Shown here: positions 18,001 to 25,501 of the stretch, in pieces | How positions within the stretch are numbered: position 1 is the first letter of the stretch | Layout: each line of letters starts with the position of its first letter | Assembly (NCBI RefSeq): GCF_000374865.1 | Contig: NZ_KB895454.1 | Coordinates: 310,001-374,000, forward strand | Length of the DNA: 64,000 nucleotides | Origin: Arthrobacter sp. 135MFCol5.1 | GTDB taxonomy: Bacteria; Actinomycetota; Actinomycetes; Actinomycetales; Micrococcaceae | Reading direction: 5' to 3' | Translations under genes and position numbers: made by a program | Notes under the pieces: model-generated | The model's input: the letters and a program-made list of their open reading frames with translations, nothing else | What the model was told of the DNA's origin: nothing | Databases searched by the model: none

Positions 18001-18511
18001 ATTGTTTGAAAAGGGTTCGGGGACGGAGGTACCGCCTGCCTCCCATGGCCTTGCCGACGTCGGAATCCGGTCCAATCAGCACGGTCAGCACCGGTTTGAG
18101 CGTTGCCGGGTCGAGGGTCCGGGAGGCCAATTCGGCGCGGGTGACCGCTACCGGCACTGTTCCCCCGGCCTTCCCGGAGGTCCGGGCGTGGGCATCGGAA
18201 ACCAGCCGGCATAGAGCACGATAACCCGCGCCATTGTTGTGCCCGCGGGCGAGCACCACCACCCGCCCGGCTACCTGCGTGCGGTGGTCCCCGTCGTCGT
18301 CGAAGACCGCAAGGTCCACCCCCACGATGGGGTCGATGCCTGCAGCCATGCAGGCTTTGAGGTGCTTGATGGTGCCATACAGGCCGTCCCGGTCGGTGCA
18401 TGCCAGGGCAGTGGCGCCGTCGCTTGCGGCGGCCTGTGCAAGTTCCTCCGGCCAGGAGACGCCGTAATGGGCGCTGAATGCTGTGGAAACGTGAAGGTGG
18501 GTGAAGCTCAT
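15020..18511 (-). CDS. dnaE2: Error-prone DNA polymerase DnaE2 (ImuC)
   Basis: A 1163-aa C-family polymerase used for damage tolerance and induced mutagenesis. It starts with a PHP domain (FTHLHVSTAFSAHYGVSWPEE) and has the palm active-site motif PDIDIDV near residue 430, the DnaE2-typical HPCGVILG, and a C-terminal OB fold (EVLVAGVRVATQ). At 1163 aa it is in the DnaE2 size range and shorter than a replicative DnaE. Its ATG overlaps the DUF6504 gene by 4 bp (ATGA), behind a LexA box. The usual partners imuA' and imuB are not next to it. Confidence 0.96.
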   Translation of the reverse strand: MSFTHLHVSTAFSAHYGVSWPEELAQAAASDGATALACTDRDGLYGTIKHLKACMAAGIDPIVGVDLAVFDDDGDHRTQVAGRVVVLARGHNNGAGYRALCRLVSDAHARTSGKAGGTVPVAVTRAELASRTLDPATLKPVLTVLIGPDSDVGKAMGGRRYLRPRTLFKQWLDAMPAGTVVAEIVSQLSAPGFPLSTAHAVRMLRLAEEHHVPAILSNAVRYCAADGAPTADVLDSARTLKSLPELAGEPLLQPTGQGWLKTAEQMLGLGKEIITAAGYGAADLKQLMAQTEALADLCRMDPTSDMGWKQPVVPEASVIGITRDPHMELIQRCHAGIGRRFPGIGGHDEKTMMARLEHELGIIRNLGFSSYFLTVAEVSRMIQDMGVRAAARGSGASSLVNYLIEVSHVNPLQHDLIFERFLSNDRATLPDIDIDVESAERHNVYRQIFERFGSERVTLMSMQNGYRARGAVRDAGMALGMDDDEVGEIAKQLWRFSARKFREALQEKPELKEFAGRVEHKDADGNQQLDLLVDLTERLDRLPRHISMHPCGVILGDATLLDRTPVQPSGLGLPMSQFDKHDMDPMGMLKLDVLGVRMQSAMAFAVREVIRLHPSKAEVVAAGRHPAGPDGRGPDYIAADGRIDLNAVPLDDEPTYELIRSTHTLGCFQIESPGQRELIGKLAPREFNDLIIDISLFRPGPMKSDMVRPFLEHRHGFAPEVYPHPDLKPVLQETHGVTVFHEQILKTFNVMTGCGLARADEFRRALGNEALETAVEEFFRREARARNYAPDVVDKVWGTLKAFGSFGFCKAHGAAFAVPTYQSAWLKAHHPEAFLAGLWEHDPGMYPKRLLVAEARRLGIPILPLDINRSQAEYRVERVEEGKDQGKLGIRLSLNGIYGLSATELKRIVAGQPYDSLADLRARSRLSKPSIRRLAQLGAFDSLHREAGGHANRADLVQHLQQLQAGKGARKGVEVLEGQLSLPLGDVELRNIKPGLPAPTLVENVRAELDLMAVDVSSHLMDSHRPLLDKLGVTTADSLLSLRNGTEVLVAGVRVATQTPPMRGGRRVVFISIDDGTGCVDSVFFHEAQESAGPLLFGTRLLLIRGTTRRTGPRGISLSASMAWDLARTATLPFPESTPHADSDGPHPLDGISRALAITGFSG

Positions 18512-18831
18512 GCTGTTCTGGGGCGAAGGGCGTCATGGATCCGCAGCAGCCGCCACCGGCCGCTGCCAACATGCCGGGTGAGGTCGAGGGTCAGGGGTTC
18601 TGAAGCATTGTTCCCAGCAGCGGGAAGCACCTGGATTCGCCAGATTTCGTGGTCCACCACGCCAGGGCCGCTCCCCAGGGGAGCCCTGGCGTCTTCAGCC
18701 CACCACTGGCGGCGTTCATACCACCGGACGGGGTCTGCGCAGACGAGATAGTCCCTGCCTGCCCACGTTAACGATTCAGGCTGCCCGGAGGGGGAACATG
18801 CCACGTCTATGGACTCGCTGAACATGCCCAT
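18508..18831 (-). CDS. DUF6504 family protein, partner of dnaE2
   Basis: A 107-aa protein with the family pattern MFSESIDVA near the N-terminus, then WAGRDYLVCADPVRWYERRQWW and a WRLLRIHD end. DUF6504 genes commonly sit in imuB-dnaE2 mutagenesis cassettes; the biochemical role is unknown. The start at 18831 is chosen because GGGAGG lies five bases upstream. An earlier ATG at 18867 would abut the LexA operator directly. The gene is translationally coupled to dnaE2. Confidence 0.75.
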   Translation of the reverse strand: MGMFSESIDVACSPSGQPESLTWAGRDYLVCADPVRWYERRQWWAEDARAPLGSGPGVVDHEIWRIQVLPAAGNNASEPLTLDLTRHVGSGRWRLLRIHDALRPRTA

Positions 18832-18867
18832 GCGCGCCTCCCGGACGGTTCTTCCCAAATGCTCCAT

Positions 18868-18883
18868 TCGAATATGTGTTCGA
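18868..18883. promoter_or_regulatory. LexA (SOS) operator for the DUF6504-dnaE2 operon
   Basis: TCGAATATGTGTTCGA matches 11 of the 12 specified bases of the actinobacterial SOS box TCGAAC-N4-GTTCGA. It lies 37 bp before the preferred DUF6504 start, overlaps a possible promoter on the minus strand, and is about 80 bp from the start of the divergent gene at 18964. Confidence 0.85.
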
Positions 18884-18963
18884 ATAAATCAAGTCTACGC
18901 CGGGGAGCCGGCAAAACATAGGCGGGGGTGGACGGACCGTGCGGCAGGGAGCAGGATGATGGC

Positions 18964-19353
18964 ATGAGTACCGATGACGCACTCCTGAAGCAGGCAAGCA
19001 TCAAGACCCAGGACTCCACCCTGGTGGCCACGTTCGATATCGATGGCGCCATTCCGGAGTCCGGCGCCTACGTGGTGGGCTTGATGGGAGCCACGCCGGA
19101 CTATTCAACGCAGCGGCGGCTTTGCATTGAATTCATGAACGGTGAGGCCATTGCCTGCTACGCGTTCAACCGGGACCAGGGAATCGAAGAAGATTACGAC
19201 CTGTCCGGCGTATCCCACTCGGAAAACACCATTACCGGGAGCTTTCCCGCCACGGCCTTGAACGGGCTCGGGAAAGGACACGTCCTGTCAGCCTTCAGCG
19301 AGGCGGACGGGCGGGAGTTCCAGCATGGGGTTCCGGTAGAGGAAACCCTGTAG
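18964..19353 (+). CDS. Hypothetical protein
   Basis: A 129-aa soluble protein with no recognised motif. The ATG is chosen over an upstream in-frame start because GGGAG precedes it. The sequence alternates beta-like stretches (STLVATFDIDG, GAYVVGLMG, AIACYAFN) with acidic loops, suggesting a small all-beta or alpha/beta fold. It is divergent from the dnaE2 operon across the LexA box, so SOS control is possible. It runs tail to tail with chorismate mutase. Confidence 0.7.
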   Translation: MSTDDALLKQASIKTQDSTLVATFDIDGAIPESGAYVVGLMGATPDYSTQRRLCIEFMNGEAIACYAFNRDQGIEEDYDLSGVSHSENTITGSFPATALNGLGKGHVLSAFSEADGREFQHGVPVEETL

Positions 19354-19361
19354 GGGTTTCC

Positions 19362-19685
19362 TTAGCTGTTTTCCTTATGGATCTTCAGTTCGAGTTCAAT
19401 GAACGCGGAGATCATGGCCCGGTAGGTTGACTCGACGATGTCCGGGTCAATGTCTTTTTTCTCTGCCGCGGCCCGGACGTGCTCGATGATCCGCTCCACC
19501 CGGCCGGGGGCCCGCACCTCGGCGTCGTCGCCTTTCAGGGTGCCGGCGATCCGGATCAGCCGCTCGCGGCGGGCGATGAGGGTAACAATCTGGTCATCCA
19601 CCTCATCGACGGCAACCCGGACAGCTGCGAGCTGTTCCCTGTCGGCCTGGGCATCCCGATCGTTTCCTTGAATTGTCGCCATCAT
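19362..19685 (-). CDS. Chorismate mutase (AroQ class, monofunctional)
   Basis: A 107-aa all-helical enzyme converting chorismate to prephenate for Phe and Tyr synthesis. The AroQ pattern is visible: R-x2-V-D-E-V-D-D-Q-I early, ARRERLIRIAGTLKG in the middle and a C-terminal helix ending AFIELELKIHKE. Either of two adjacent ATG codons (19685 or 19682) may be the start. No SD is seen and the divergent gene starts 17 bp away, so the mRNA may be leaderless. No signal peptide is present. Confidence 0.88.
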   Translation of the reverse strand: MMATIQGNDRDAQADREQLAAVRVAVDEVDDQIVTLIARRERLIRIAGTLKGDDAEVRAPGRVERIIEHVRAAAEKKDIDPDIVESTYRAMISAFIELELKIHKENS

Positions 19686-19701
19686 CTGACAGTATCGAAG
19701 C

Positions 19702-20124
19702 ATGGAGCCAAGAGTCGACTTTATCTCCCTCGGCGTCCGCAGCGTTGACCGGTCGCGGGCTTTCTACATCGACGGCCTCGGCTGGCCGGTCCACCGCGAG
19801 GTTGCCGGGGAGGTGCTGTTCATCCAGGTGAACCACGGACTGGTGCTCTCCCTCTGGGACGCCCGGCAGATGCAGGCGGAGGCAGGCGTCAGCCCGCCGG
19901 ACGGGGTTCCCTGCATCACCCTCAGCCATAACCTGGCCAGCGCCGGGGACGTGGACCGGGTCATGGAAGAGGCCGCAGCGGCGGGGGCAGCCATCATCGC
20001 CGAACCCGTTACCCAGCCCTGGGGCGGCTACACGGGGTACTTCGCGGATCCTGACGGCTTCCGCTGGGAAGTCGCCTACAACCCCACGTGGACCGTGGAC
20101 GACGCCGGCACGGTCACCGTGTGA
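19702..20124 (+). CDS. VOC (glyoxalase/bleomycin-resistance) superfamily protein
   Basis: A 140-aa protein with two beta-alpha-beta-beta-beta modules. It begins DFISLGVRSVDRSRAFYIDGLGWPV, a typical VOC first strand and helix. It ends YTGYFADPDGFRWEVAYNP, with the conserved DPDG-xx-WE that supplies a metal ligand. The substrate cannot be told from sequence; the family includes lyases, dioxygenases and binding proteins. It is divergent from chorismate mutase. Confidence 0.88.
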   Translation: MEPRVDFISLGVRSVDRSRAFYIDGLGWPVHREVAGEVLFIQVNHGLVLSLWDARQMQAEAGVSPPDGVPCITLSHNLASAGDVDRVMEEAAAAGAAIIAEPVTQPWGGYTGYFADPDGFRWEVAYNPTWTVDDAGTVTV

Positions 20125-20151
20125 CGGCGTCCGCACCCTGGGCAGTGGCTG

Positions 20152-20913
20152 CTAGAACAGTGCCTCCACAGGGCGGATCAGGTCCGGTCCGTTGTTGCGG
20201 ACGTTCCCCACGTCCTTGCCCACGGACTCCACGTGCCAGTCGGCGGCAGCTTCCTTGACCCCGGCCCGCACCAGGTCCACAAGGGCGGCTGCGTCGTCAG
20301 CCTGCGGGTCCAGCCAAGCCTGCGTGGTGGCCTTGTCCATGGGCAGGGGCACGCGGTCGTGCAGTTCCGTCAGCTTCCCGAAGATGGTGGATTCAGTCCC
20401 GGGCGGTGGGGTGTCCGCCGTGAGGATGGAAGTGGACAGCAGCCAGCGCCCTGGTTCCCCTTCCGGAATGGACGGGTCCTTCCACCACTCGTAAAGGCCG
20501 GCGAATACCAGCCCGTGGTCCTCACCGGGGTGCACATAATAGGGCTGCTTGGACTTCCCGGGCCCTTGCTTCCATTCGTAGTACCCGTCGGCGGGGACGG
20601 CGCAGCGGCGTGACTTCACGGCCTTCCTGAACGCAGGCTTCTCCAGCACCGATTCGCTGCGGGCGTTGATCATGCGCGACCCGATCCCGGGATCCTTGGC
20701 CCAGGACGGGACCAGGCCCCAGCGGGCCACATGCAACTGCCGTACCTGCCGGGCCCCTGCAGCATCCTCCACCAGCCGCTCCAGGACGATGGGGACGGCG
20801 TCCGTTGGCGCTACGTTCCACGACGGCGGGATGCTGACCTCCTCCTCCAACTCGGCGTCGAACTCGGCCAGCAGGTCCCCCACGGCGCGTGCCATTACGT
20901 AGCGTCCACACAT
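20152..20913 (-). CDS. SRAP (HMCES/YedK) abasic-site processing protein
   Basis: A 253-aa protein that covalently shields abasic sites in single-stranded DNA. The catalytic Cys is residue 2 in MCGRYVMA, which fixes the ATG at 20911-20913 even though the frame stays open 37 codons upstream. Other hallmarks are WNVAPTDAVPIV, WGLVPSWAKD, NARSES, CAVPADGYYEW and the His in LHDRVPLPM. The first Met must be removed to expose Cys2. It lies near the SOS polymerase operon, but no LexA box is visible upstream. Confidence 0.95.
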   Translation of the reverse strand: MCGRYVMARAVGDLLAEFDAELEEEVSIPPSWNVAPTDAVPIVLERLVEDAAGARQVRQLHVARWGLVPSWAKDPGIGSRMINARSESVLEKPAFRKAVKSRRCAVPADGYYEWKQGPGKSKQPYYVHPGEDHGLVFAGLYEWWKDPSIPEGEPGRWLLSTSILTADTPPPGTESTIFGKLTELHDRVPLPMDKATTQAWLDPQADDAAALVDLVRAGVKEAAADWHVESVGKDVGNVRNNGPDLIRPVEALF

Positions 20914-21044
20914 GGGACCAGCATGCCACCGTCGCCACATACTGTCATGCAGCCGCCCCGCCGCCCCGGAAAGTCCGGGAATACCGGCGGCCACGCTACC
21001 GTTGACCGTAAGGAAACCTTTCAAGCGACGTTTAGGAGATCCGC

Positions 21045-21302
21045 GTGGACTTCACTCCCGAATCCGGCACCATCACCATGTTTTCCACTACTTGGTGCGG
21101 CTATTGCAACCGGCTGAAGAAGCAGCTGGACGCAAAGGGCATCGGCTACACGGAAATCAACATCGAAGAGGTGGACGGCACCGCCGAACTCGTGGAGAAG
21201 CTGAATGGCGGCAACCGCACCGTTCCCACCGTCCTGTTCCCGGACGGCTCCGCTGCCACCAACCCGTCAGCTGCTGAGGTCCAAAGCAGGCTCGCTGCCT
21301 AA
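21045..21302 (+). CDS. Mycoredoxin/glutaredoxin-like protein
   Basis: An 85-aa thioredoxin-fold protein with the redox motif TTWCGYC near the N-terminus and the cis-Pro in RTVPTVLFPDG. CxxC glutaredoxins of this size in mycothiol-producing actinobacteria act as mycoredoxins that reduce protein-mycothiol mixed disulfides; the WCGYC sequence fits. The GTG start has AGGAG six bases upstream. Its promoter region is shared with the divergent SRAP gene. Confidence 0.9.
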   Translation: MDFTPESGTITMFSTTWCGYCNRLKKQLDAKGIGYTEINIEEVDGTAELVEKLNGGNRTVPTVLFPDGSAATNPSAAEVQSRLAA

Positions 21303-21345
21303 GCGGCAGGAGACAGCCGGCTTCGCGCCGAAGAACTGATGCGGG

Positions 21346-22095
21346 TCACGCCCCCAGGCTGCTGAAGGAAGCAGTTTCCAGGGTGGCGTGGCCCGCATAC
21401 GTTTCCAGGAGGGCATGCTCCACGGCCGCCACATCCAGCCCGGGTACCAGGTCGTCGGCGGCGCCGGCCGTGGACGGGTCCCAGTCCAGGCCGAGGGCGG
21501 CATAGCTGTCCGTGAGCACCTTCCGGATCGGGCCTGAATCCTCCACCACAATCACCGAGCTGAACAGCCAGCCACCGGAAACCACCCGTTGGGCGGTGCC
21601 GACCAGCTTCACGCGGCGGGAGCTGTCGGCCGCATCGGTTCCGTGCACACTGAACTCGCCGGGGCAGTATTCGCCGGGAATTTCCCCTACCGCGGCCTGG
21701 ACCCCGACGCTTCGCAGAGCCTGGGCAAAGAGCTCACCGAAATAGGCGAACCGGGCTTTGGACCCGGCTACTGCGTCGGCGTCCGGTTCGATGTGGTCCA
21801 CCACCAAGGTCCCCTGGTGGTAGGCGGCGGCCCGTCCCCCGGCCCTGCGGACCAAGGGCTCAAATCCGTTGGCCAGGCAGGCCCGTGCGGCCGCATCAAA
21901 TCCGGGCAACCGGGTGTCCCGTTGCCCGAAGGCGACGGTGGGAGCGGGCCGGTACAGGCGCAGGGTGGGACCGAGGCTGCCTGACCTGGCCCTGGCCAGC
22001 AGCTCCAGCCCGAATTCGAGGTCACGTCCCGCGCCGAGGGACACGTCCTGCCGCACCACAGTCAGCGGGCGGGCGTCGGTACCGGTGTGGTGCAT
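21346..22095 (-). CDS. Lipoate-protein ligase A family protein
   Basis: A 249-aa protein of the BPL/LplA catalytic fold. Conserved elements are PTVAFGQRD, the binding loop RRAGGRAAAYHQGTLVVD and VKLVGTAQRV, which holds the Lys expected to contact the acyl-adenylate. It could attach lipoate or octanoate to dehydrogenase E2 or GcvH domains. It is shorter than LplA (about 340 aa) because the C-terminal accessory domain is absent, so it may act as an octanoyltransferase instead. Confidence 0.85.
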   Translation of the reverse strand: MHHTGTDARPLTVVRQDVSLGAGRDLEFGLELLARARSGSLGPTLRLYRPAPTVAFGQRDTRLPGFDAAARACLANGFEPLVRRAGGRAAAYHQGTLVVDHIEPDADAVAGSKARFAYFGELFAQALRSVGVQAAVGEIPGEYCPGEFSVHGTDAADSSRRVKLVGTAQRVVSGGWLFSSVIVVEDSGPIRKVLTDSYAALGLDWDPSTAGAADDLVPGLDVAAVEHALLETYAGHATLETASFSSLGA

Positions 22096-22172
22096 TGTTG
22101 CTGAACTCCCTGGGGTCGATGGCCGCCGGCGGACAGGCCTCCCTTAGGTTACGCCCGACGACGGCACGGGCC

Positions 22173-23885
22173 TTAACGGCCCCGGCGCCCTGCCCACACT
22201 GCGTGCATCAAGGGAACGGCAGAAACGGCCATCAGGACGTTGCCGAAAACCAGGTCGTCAGAGCGGACGATGGCGCCCGCCACCAGCAGCGCACCGAACA
22301 CCAGGGCCGAACCGGAGCGCCGCGCCGCCCTTTCCAGCCGGGCAGCCTGCCGCTCCAGCCGCGGGACTGCGACCTCAAGCGATCCTTCCTCGAGCCGGCC
22401 GGCCAGGGCGTCCAGCCTGCCGGGCAGGCGGAAGGCGGTAGCGGCGGCATCGAGGGCCTGCCGGGCCACGTCCTGGACCACGTTGCCGCGTTCGTTCCGC
22501 AGCAGCTGCGCGGCGTAGGGTTCCACTGAGTCCCAGAGGTTGAAGCGCTCATCCAGGGCGCTGCATACCCCTGACGTCAGGGACATGGCGCGGATGATCA
22601 GGAGGAAGTTCTCCGGCAGCTGGAATGGCAGCGAGCGGACCACGTCACCGAATTCCACCGCGAAGTCGCGGAACTCGCGGGGGTCCACCTCGCGGAGTTC
22701 GGCAAAGCCCATGCCGCCGAAGCGGGCGAAAAGCTGGGTCATGGCCCGTTCCAGTCCTGCGCTGTCCGCCGACGGCATCAGCACGCCGACGTCGTTGATC
22801 GCCGCCACGAGTCCCTTGCCGTCGCGCGCGGCCGCAGCGATCAGGAGCTTCCGCAGGCCGCTGCGCGTGGAAGCCGTGACCTCCCCCATCATGCCGAAGT
22901 CGATGAACGTCAGCTTCCAGCCAGGTCCCCCCGTCCCTGCAGGGACAGGCGTGACGAAGATGTTGCCCGGATGCGGGTCGGCATGGAAGAACCCGTTGGT
23001 GAAGAGCTGGTCGAACATGATGGACGCGAAAACGGGGGCCACCGCGGCGGGATCGATGCCGGCGGTCCGGAGCGCTCCCGCATCGGTGATTTTGATGGCC
23101 GTGACGTCCTCGAGCGTGAGTACGCGGCGGGTGGTGCGCTCCCAGACGACTTCCGGCACTGCGACCCTGGCGTCGCCGGCAAAGTCTGCGGCGAAGCGTT
23201 CGGCGTTGACGGCCTCGCGCAGGTAGTCAATCTCCTGCAGGCTGATCTGGGCGAATTCCTCCACCAGCGCCGGCATGTCCGCGCGTCGGGAGACGAGGCG
23301 GACATGGCTGAGCCAACCGGCCACCTTCCGAAGGGCGGCGAGGTCGACGTCGACGATCGCGCCGATGCCCGGACGCTGTACCTTCATGACGACGGCGTCC
23401 AGGCCCGTATCTTCGGCGTCCAGGAGATTCAGGCGGGCGCGGTGGGCCTGGCCCAGGGAGGCGGCCGCAATCGCGGATTCGTCCACGCTGGCGTAGACCC
23501 GGCCCACGGGGGCACCCAGTTCACGCTCTGCCAGGGCGGCGATCAGCGGGAAGGCCACGGGCGGCACCTCGTCCTGAAGCCCTTCGAGTTCTTTGGTGAT
23601 TTCGGGCGGGAGAACGTCGAGCCGGGAGGACAGGAATTGCCCCACCTTGATCATCAGGCCGCCGAGGTCGATGGCCAGGTCGTGGAACCGGCGGGCAAAG
23701 TTCTGCATCCGTCGGGACCGTGTCCGCGTGGAGATGCTGCCCAGCCCCACCCTGGGCAGCAGCAGTTCGAACCACCACGTGGTGGCAAGATGCCAGGCGG
23801 CAAACCGGAGGATCCGCCGGTACCGGCCGCGGTGTTCCCGCATGGGCGACGCCGGGTCGGCCCGGTCCCGTACGGTCAGCGCCAC
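22173..23885 (-). CDS. ABC1/AarF/UbiB family atypical kinase
   Basis: A 570-aa protein with the AarF signature: KVGQFLSSR (the KxGQ motif, near residue 80), QRPG near 185, HADPHPGNIF near 310 and DFGMMG near 340. Two hydrophobic C-terminal helices (SALVFGALLVAGAIV and FGNVLMAVSAVPLMHAVWA) anchor it in the membrane. UbiB-type proteins support isoprenoid-quinone synthesis or transport. The start lies 5 bp after the PadR stop, so both are probably co-transcribed and controlled by that regulator. Confidence 0.92.
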   Translation of the reverse strand: MALTVRDRADPASPMREHRGRYRRILRFAAWHLATTWWFELLLPRVGLGSISTRTRSRRMQNFARRFHDLAIDLGGLMIKVGQFLSSRLDVLPPEITKELEGLQDEVPPVAFPLIAALAERELGAPVGRVYASVDESAIAAASLGQAHRARLNLLDAEDTGLDAVVMKVQRPGIGAIVDVDLAALRKVAGWLSHVRLVSRRADMPALVEEFAQISLQEIDYLREAVNAERFAADFAGDARVAVPEVVWERTTRRVLTLEDVTAIKITDAGALRTAGIDPAAVAPVFASIMFDQLFTNGFFHADPHPGNIFVTPVPAGTGGPGWKLTFIDFGMMGEVTASTRSGLRKLLIAAAARDGKGLVAAINDVGVLMPSADSAGLERAMTQLFARFGGMGFAELREVDPREFRDFAVEFGDVVRSLPFQLPENFLLIIRAMSLTSGVCSALDERFNLWDSVEPYAAQLLRNERGNVVQDVARQALDAAATAFRLPGRLDALAGRLEEGSLEVAVPRLERQAARLERAARRSGSALVFGALLVAGAIVRSDDLVFGNVLMAVSAVPLMHAVWAGRRGR

Positions 23886-23890
23886 CCGGG

Positions 23891-24433
23891 TCAGTCCTGC
23901 GCGAGGATGGCGTACAGCCGCCGGCGGGCCTCGTCGAGCACCGCCACTGCCTGCTGCACCTGGTCCGGTGAACCGGTCCTGCCCACCTGCGCCGCGGCCT
24001 GGGCCAGCTCAATCCCGGCCTTCGGAAGGGAGGCGCCGCCGGTTCCGAAGGTGGCGGCCGCGGGATCCCAGGGCGCGGACCCGTGCAAGTCAGCCGCCTC
24101 TTCGCGGCCCGCATCGGTCAGCGAGTAGATCTTCCTGCCGTTGGATTCCTCGGCCCTGATGGACCCTTCGTCTGCCAGGAGCTGCAAGGTGGGGTAGACG
24201 GACCCTGCGCTCGGCTTCCAGCTGCCGCCGCTGCGCTCCTCAATCTCGTGGATGACCTGGTAACCGTGCATGGGCTGCTCAGCGAGCAGCGCCAGAATCG
24301 CCGCCCGGACCTCGCCTTTCCCGGCCCGGGTTCCAGCCCGTTTCTCGAACCTGGAGCGAAACTCTTCGACCGCTTGCCACATTCCGTCCAGGTTGTTCCC
24401 GCCGAACCCGCCTGCAGGGTTTGAACCACGCAT
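23891..24433 (-). CDS. PadR family transcriptional regulator
   Basis: A 180-aa winged-helix repressor. The PadR core is clear: AILALLAEQPMHGYQVIHEI, the recognition segment WKPSAGSVYPTLQLLADEG and the wing ESNGRKIYSLTDAGR. A Gly/Asn-rich N-terminal extension (RGSNPAGGFGGNN) precedes it, and a C-terminal helical dimerisation segment follows. The ATG has AAGGAG six bases upstream. Three 10-bp-phased repeats (24459-24484) lie just upstream and are probably its own operator. Confidence 0.93.
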   Translation of the reverse strand: MRGSNPAGGFGGNNLDGMWQAVEEFRSRFEKRAGTRAGKGEVRAAILALLAEQPMHGYQVIHEIEERSGGSWKPSAGSVYPTLQLLADEGSIRAEESNGRKIYSLTDAGREEAADLHGSAPWDPAAATFGTGGASLPKAGIELAQAAAQVGRTGSPDQVQQAVAVLDEARRRLYAILAQD

Positions 24434-24458
24434 GATGCACTCCTTCGTCAATCGCGAA

Positions 24459-24484
24459 CGATACACAACGATACTCAGCGATAC
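24459..24484. promoter_or_regulatory. Three helically phased CGATAC repeats upstream of padR
   Basis: CGATAC occurs at 24459-24464, 24469-24474 and 24479-24484, an exact 10-bp period that places all copies on one face of the helix. The last copy upstream of padR is 26 bp from its start codon. Read on the padR strand the unit is GTATCG. This looks like a tandem operator for autoregulation. Confidence 0.5.
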
Positions 24485-24540
24485 ATTCCGGCACCATAGC
24501 CGGACGGCCGGTTTCCGGGGCCGGAAAGGCCCAGGCGGCG

Positions 24541-25344
24541 TCAGGTCCTGCGCAAGGTGAGGATTTGCTCCGCCCGGCCGAAAGGTCCCTGCCGGTCGTG
24601 CAGCACCGTGGACGTCAGCCCAATCCCGTCCGAGCCGAAGGAAACGGCGTTGTCCAGCCCCAGCCACTCCCCTTGCGGCCGGCGGTACATGTGGATCTGC
24701 AGGTCCAGGTTGGGGAAGGCATAGCTGTCCTTGCCGGGCGGGACCCTGGCGGCGATTCCGTTGGCCGTGTCCACCATTCCCATCAGCCGCGCCAGGTCGC
24801 CAGTGTCGGCCCGGTCGGTCAGCGGGTGCCCGGTGCGGAGCCACACTTTCCCGGCGCCGGGGCGGTGCCCCTCAGCCACCCGCATTTCCAGGGAACGGAT
24901 GTAGCCTCCCGGCCACACGGCCGAGCCGTCATACGGCTTGCATTCGTCCGGGCCCGGTATGGCCGTGTCTTCGACCTCTGCTACCGGGCTGGTATCGCTG
25001 GTCAGCATGCGCCACGCCGTGGCACGGATGGCGGTACGGCCGCCGGCCACCAGTTCGGCCTGCACAAGTTCAATGGTCCTGCCTGGCCGCAGCGTGGTGG
25101 TCTCGATCCGGAAGTCGCCACCGGGGATCAATCCCAGGATCTCGTAGCTGATCCGGGCCATCCGCATGTCGTCGCGCGGCTGGTGCCGTTCCAGGAGGTC
25201 AGCCATCAGGCCCGAGGCCGGCGCCATGTGCTGCTCGTGGGTGTTCCAGGCACCCTGGGCATGGATGGTTGACCGGAACCGGCCCCCGCCCAGTTCCTGG
25301 TAATAGAAGTTGCCCTCGGCGAGTTCAGGCAGGTCTGCAGTCAA
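24541..25344 (-). CDS. Thioesterase-like (acyl-CoA hotdog) family protein
   Basis: A 267-aa protein resembling tandem-hotdog acyl-CoA thioesterases of the TesB group. Features include GAWNTHEQHMAPASGLMADLL in the first half (His and Asn near the presumed active site), LRPGRTIELVQAELVAGGR (family RPGR) and a second hotdog ending LTSTVLHDRQGPFGRAEQ. The TTG start is chosen because AAGGGG lies six bases upstream. The substrate is unknown. It has its own promoter region of about 150 bp shared with the divergent gene at 25502. Confidence 0.8.
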   Translation of the reverse strand: MTADLPELAEGNFYYQELGGGRFRSTIHAQGAWNTHEQHMAPASGLMADLLERHQPRDDMRMARISYEILGLIPGGDFRIETTTLRPGRTIELVQAELVAGGRTAIRATAWRMLTSDTSPVAEVEDTAIPGPDECKPYDGSAVWPGGYIRSLEMRVAEGHRPGAGKVWLRTGHPLTDRADTGDLARLMGMVDTANGIAARVPPGKDSYAFPNLDLQIHMYRRPQGEWLGLDNAVSFGSDGIGLTSTVLHDRQGPFGRAEQILTLRRT

Positions 25345-25501
25345 AGCTGGCCCCTTAAGCAAAGTTCAGTGAATTGCCACTAACCCTATCGCCAGTGAGT
25401 GCGCCGCGACGCGGCAGGCAACGAAATGTTGGCGGGTACCACAGCCAAGCGGACTACACTCAGGAACTGGTCCTGTCAGCAACCCTCAAAAGAGGTGTTT
25501 C

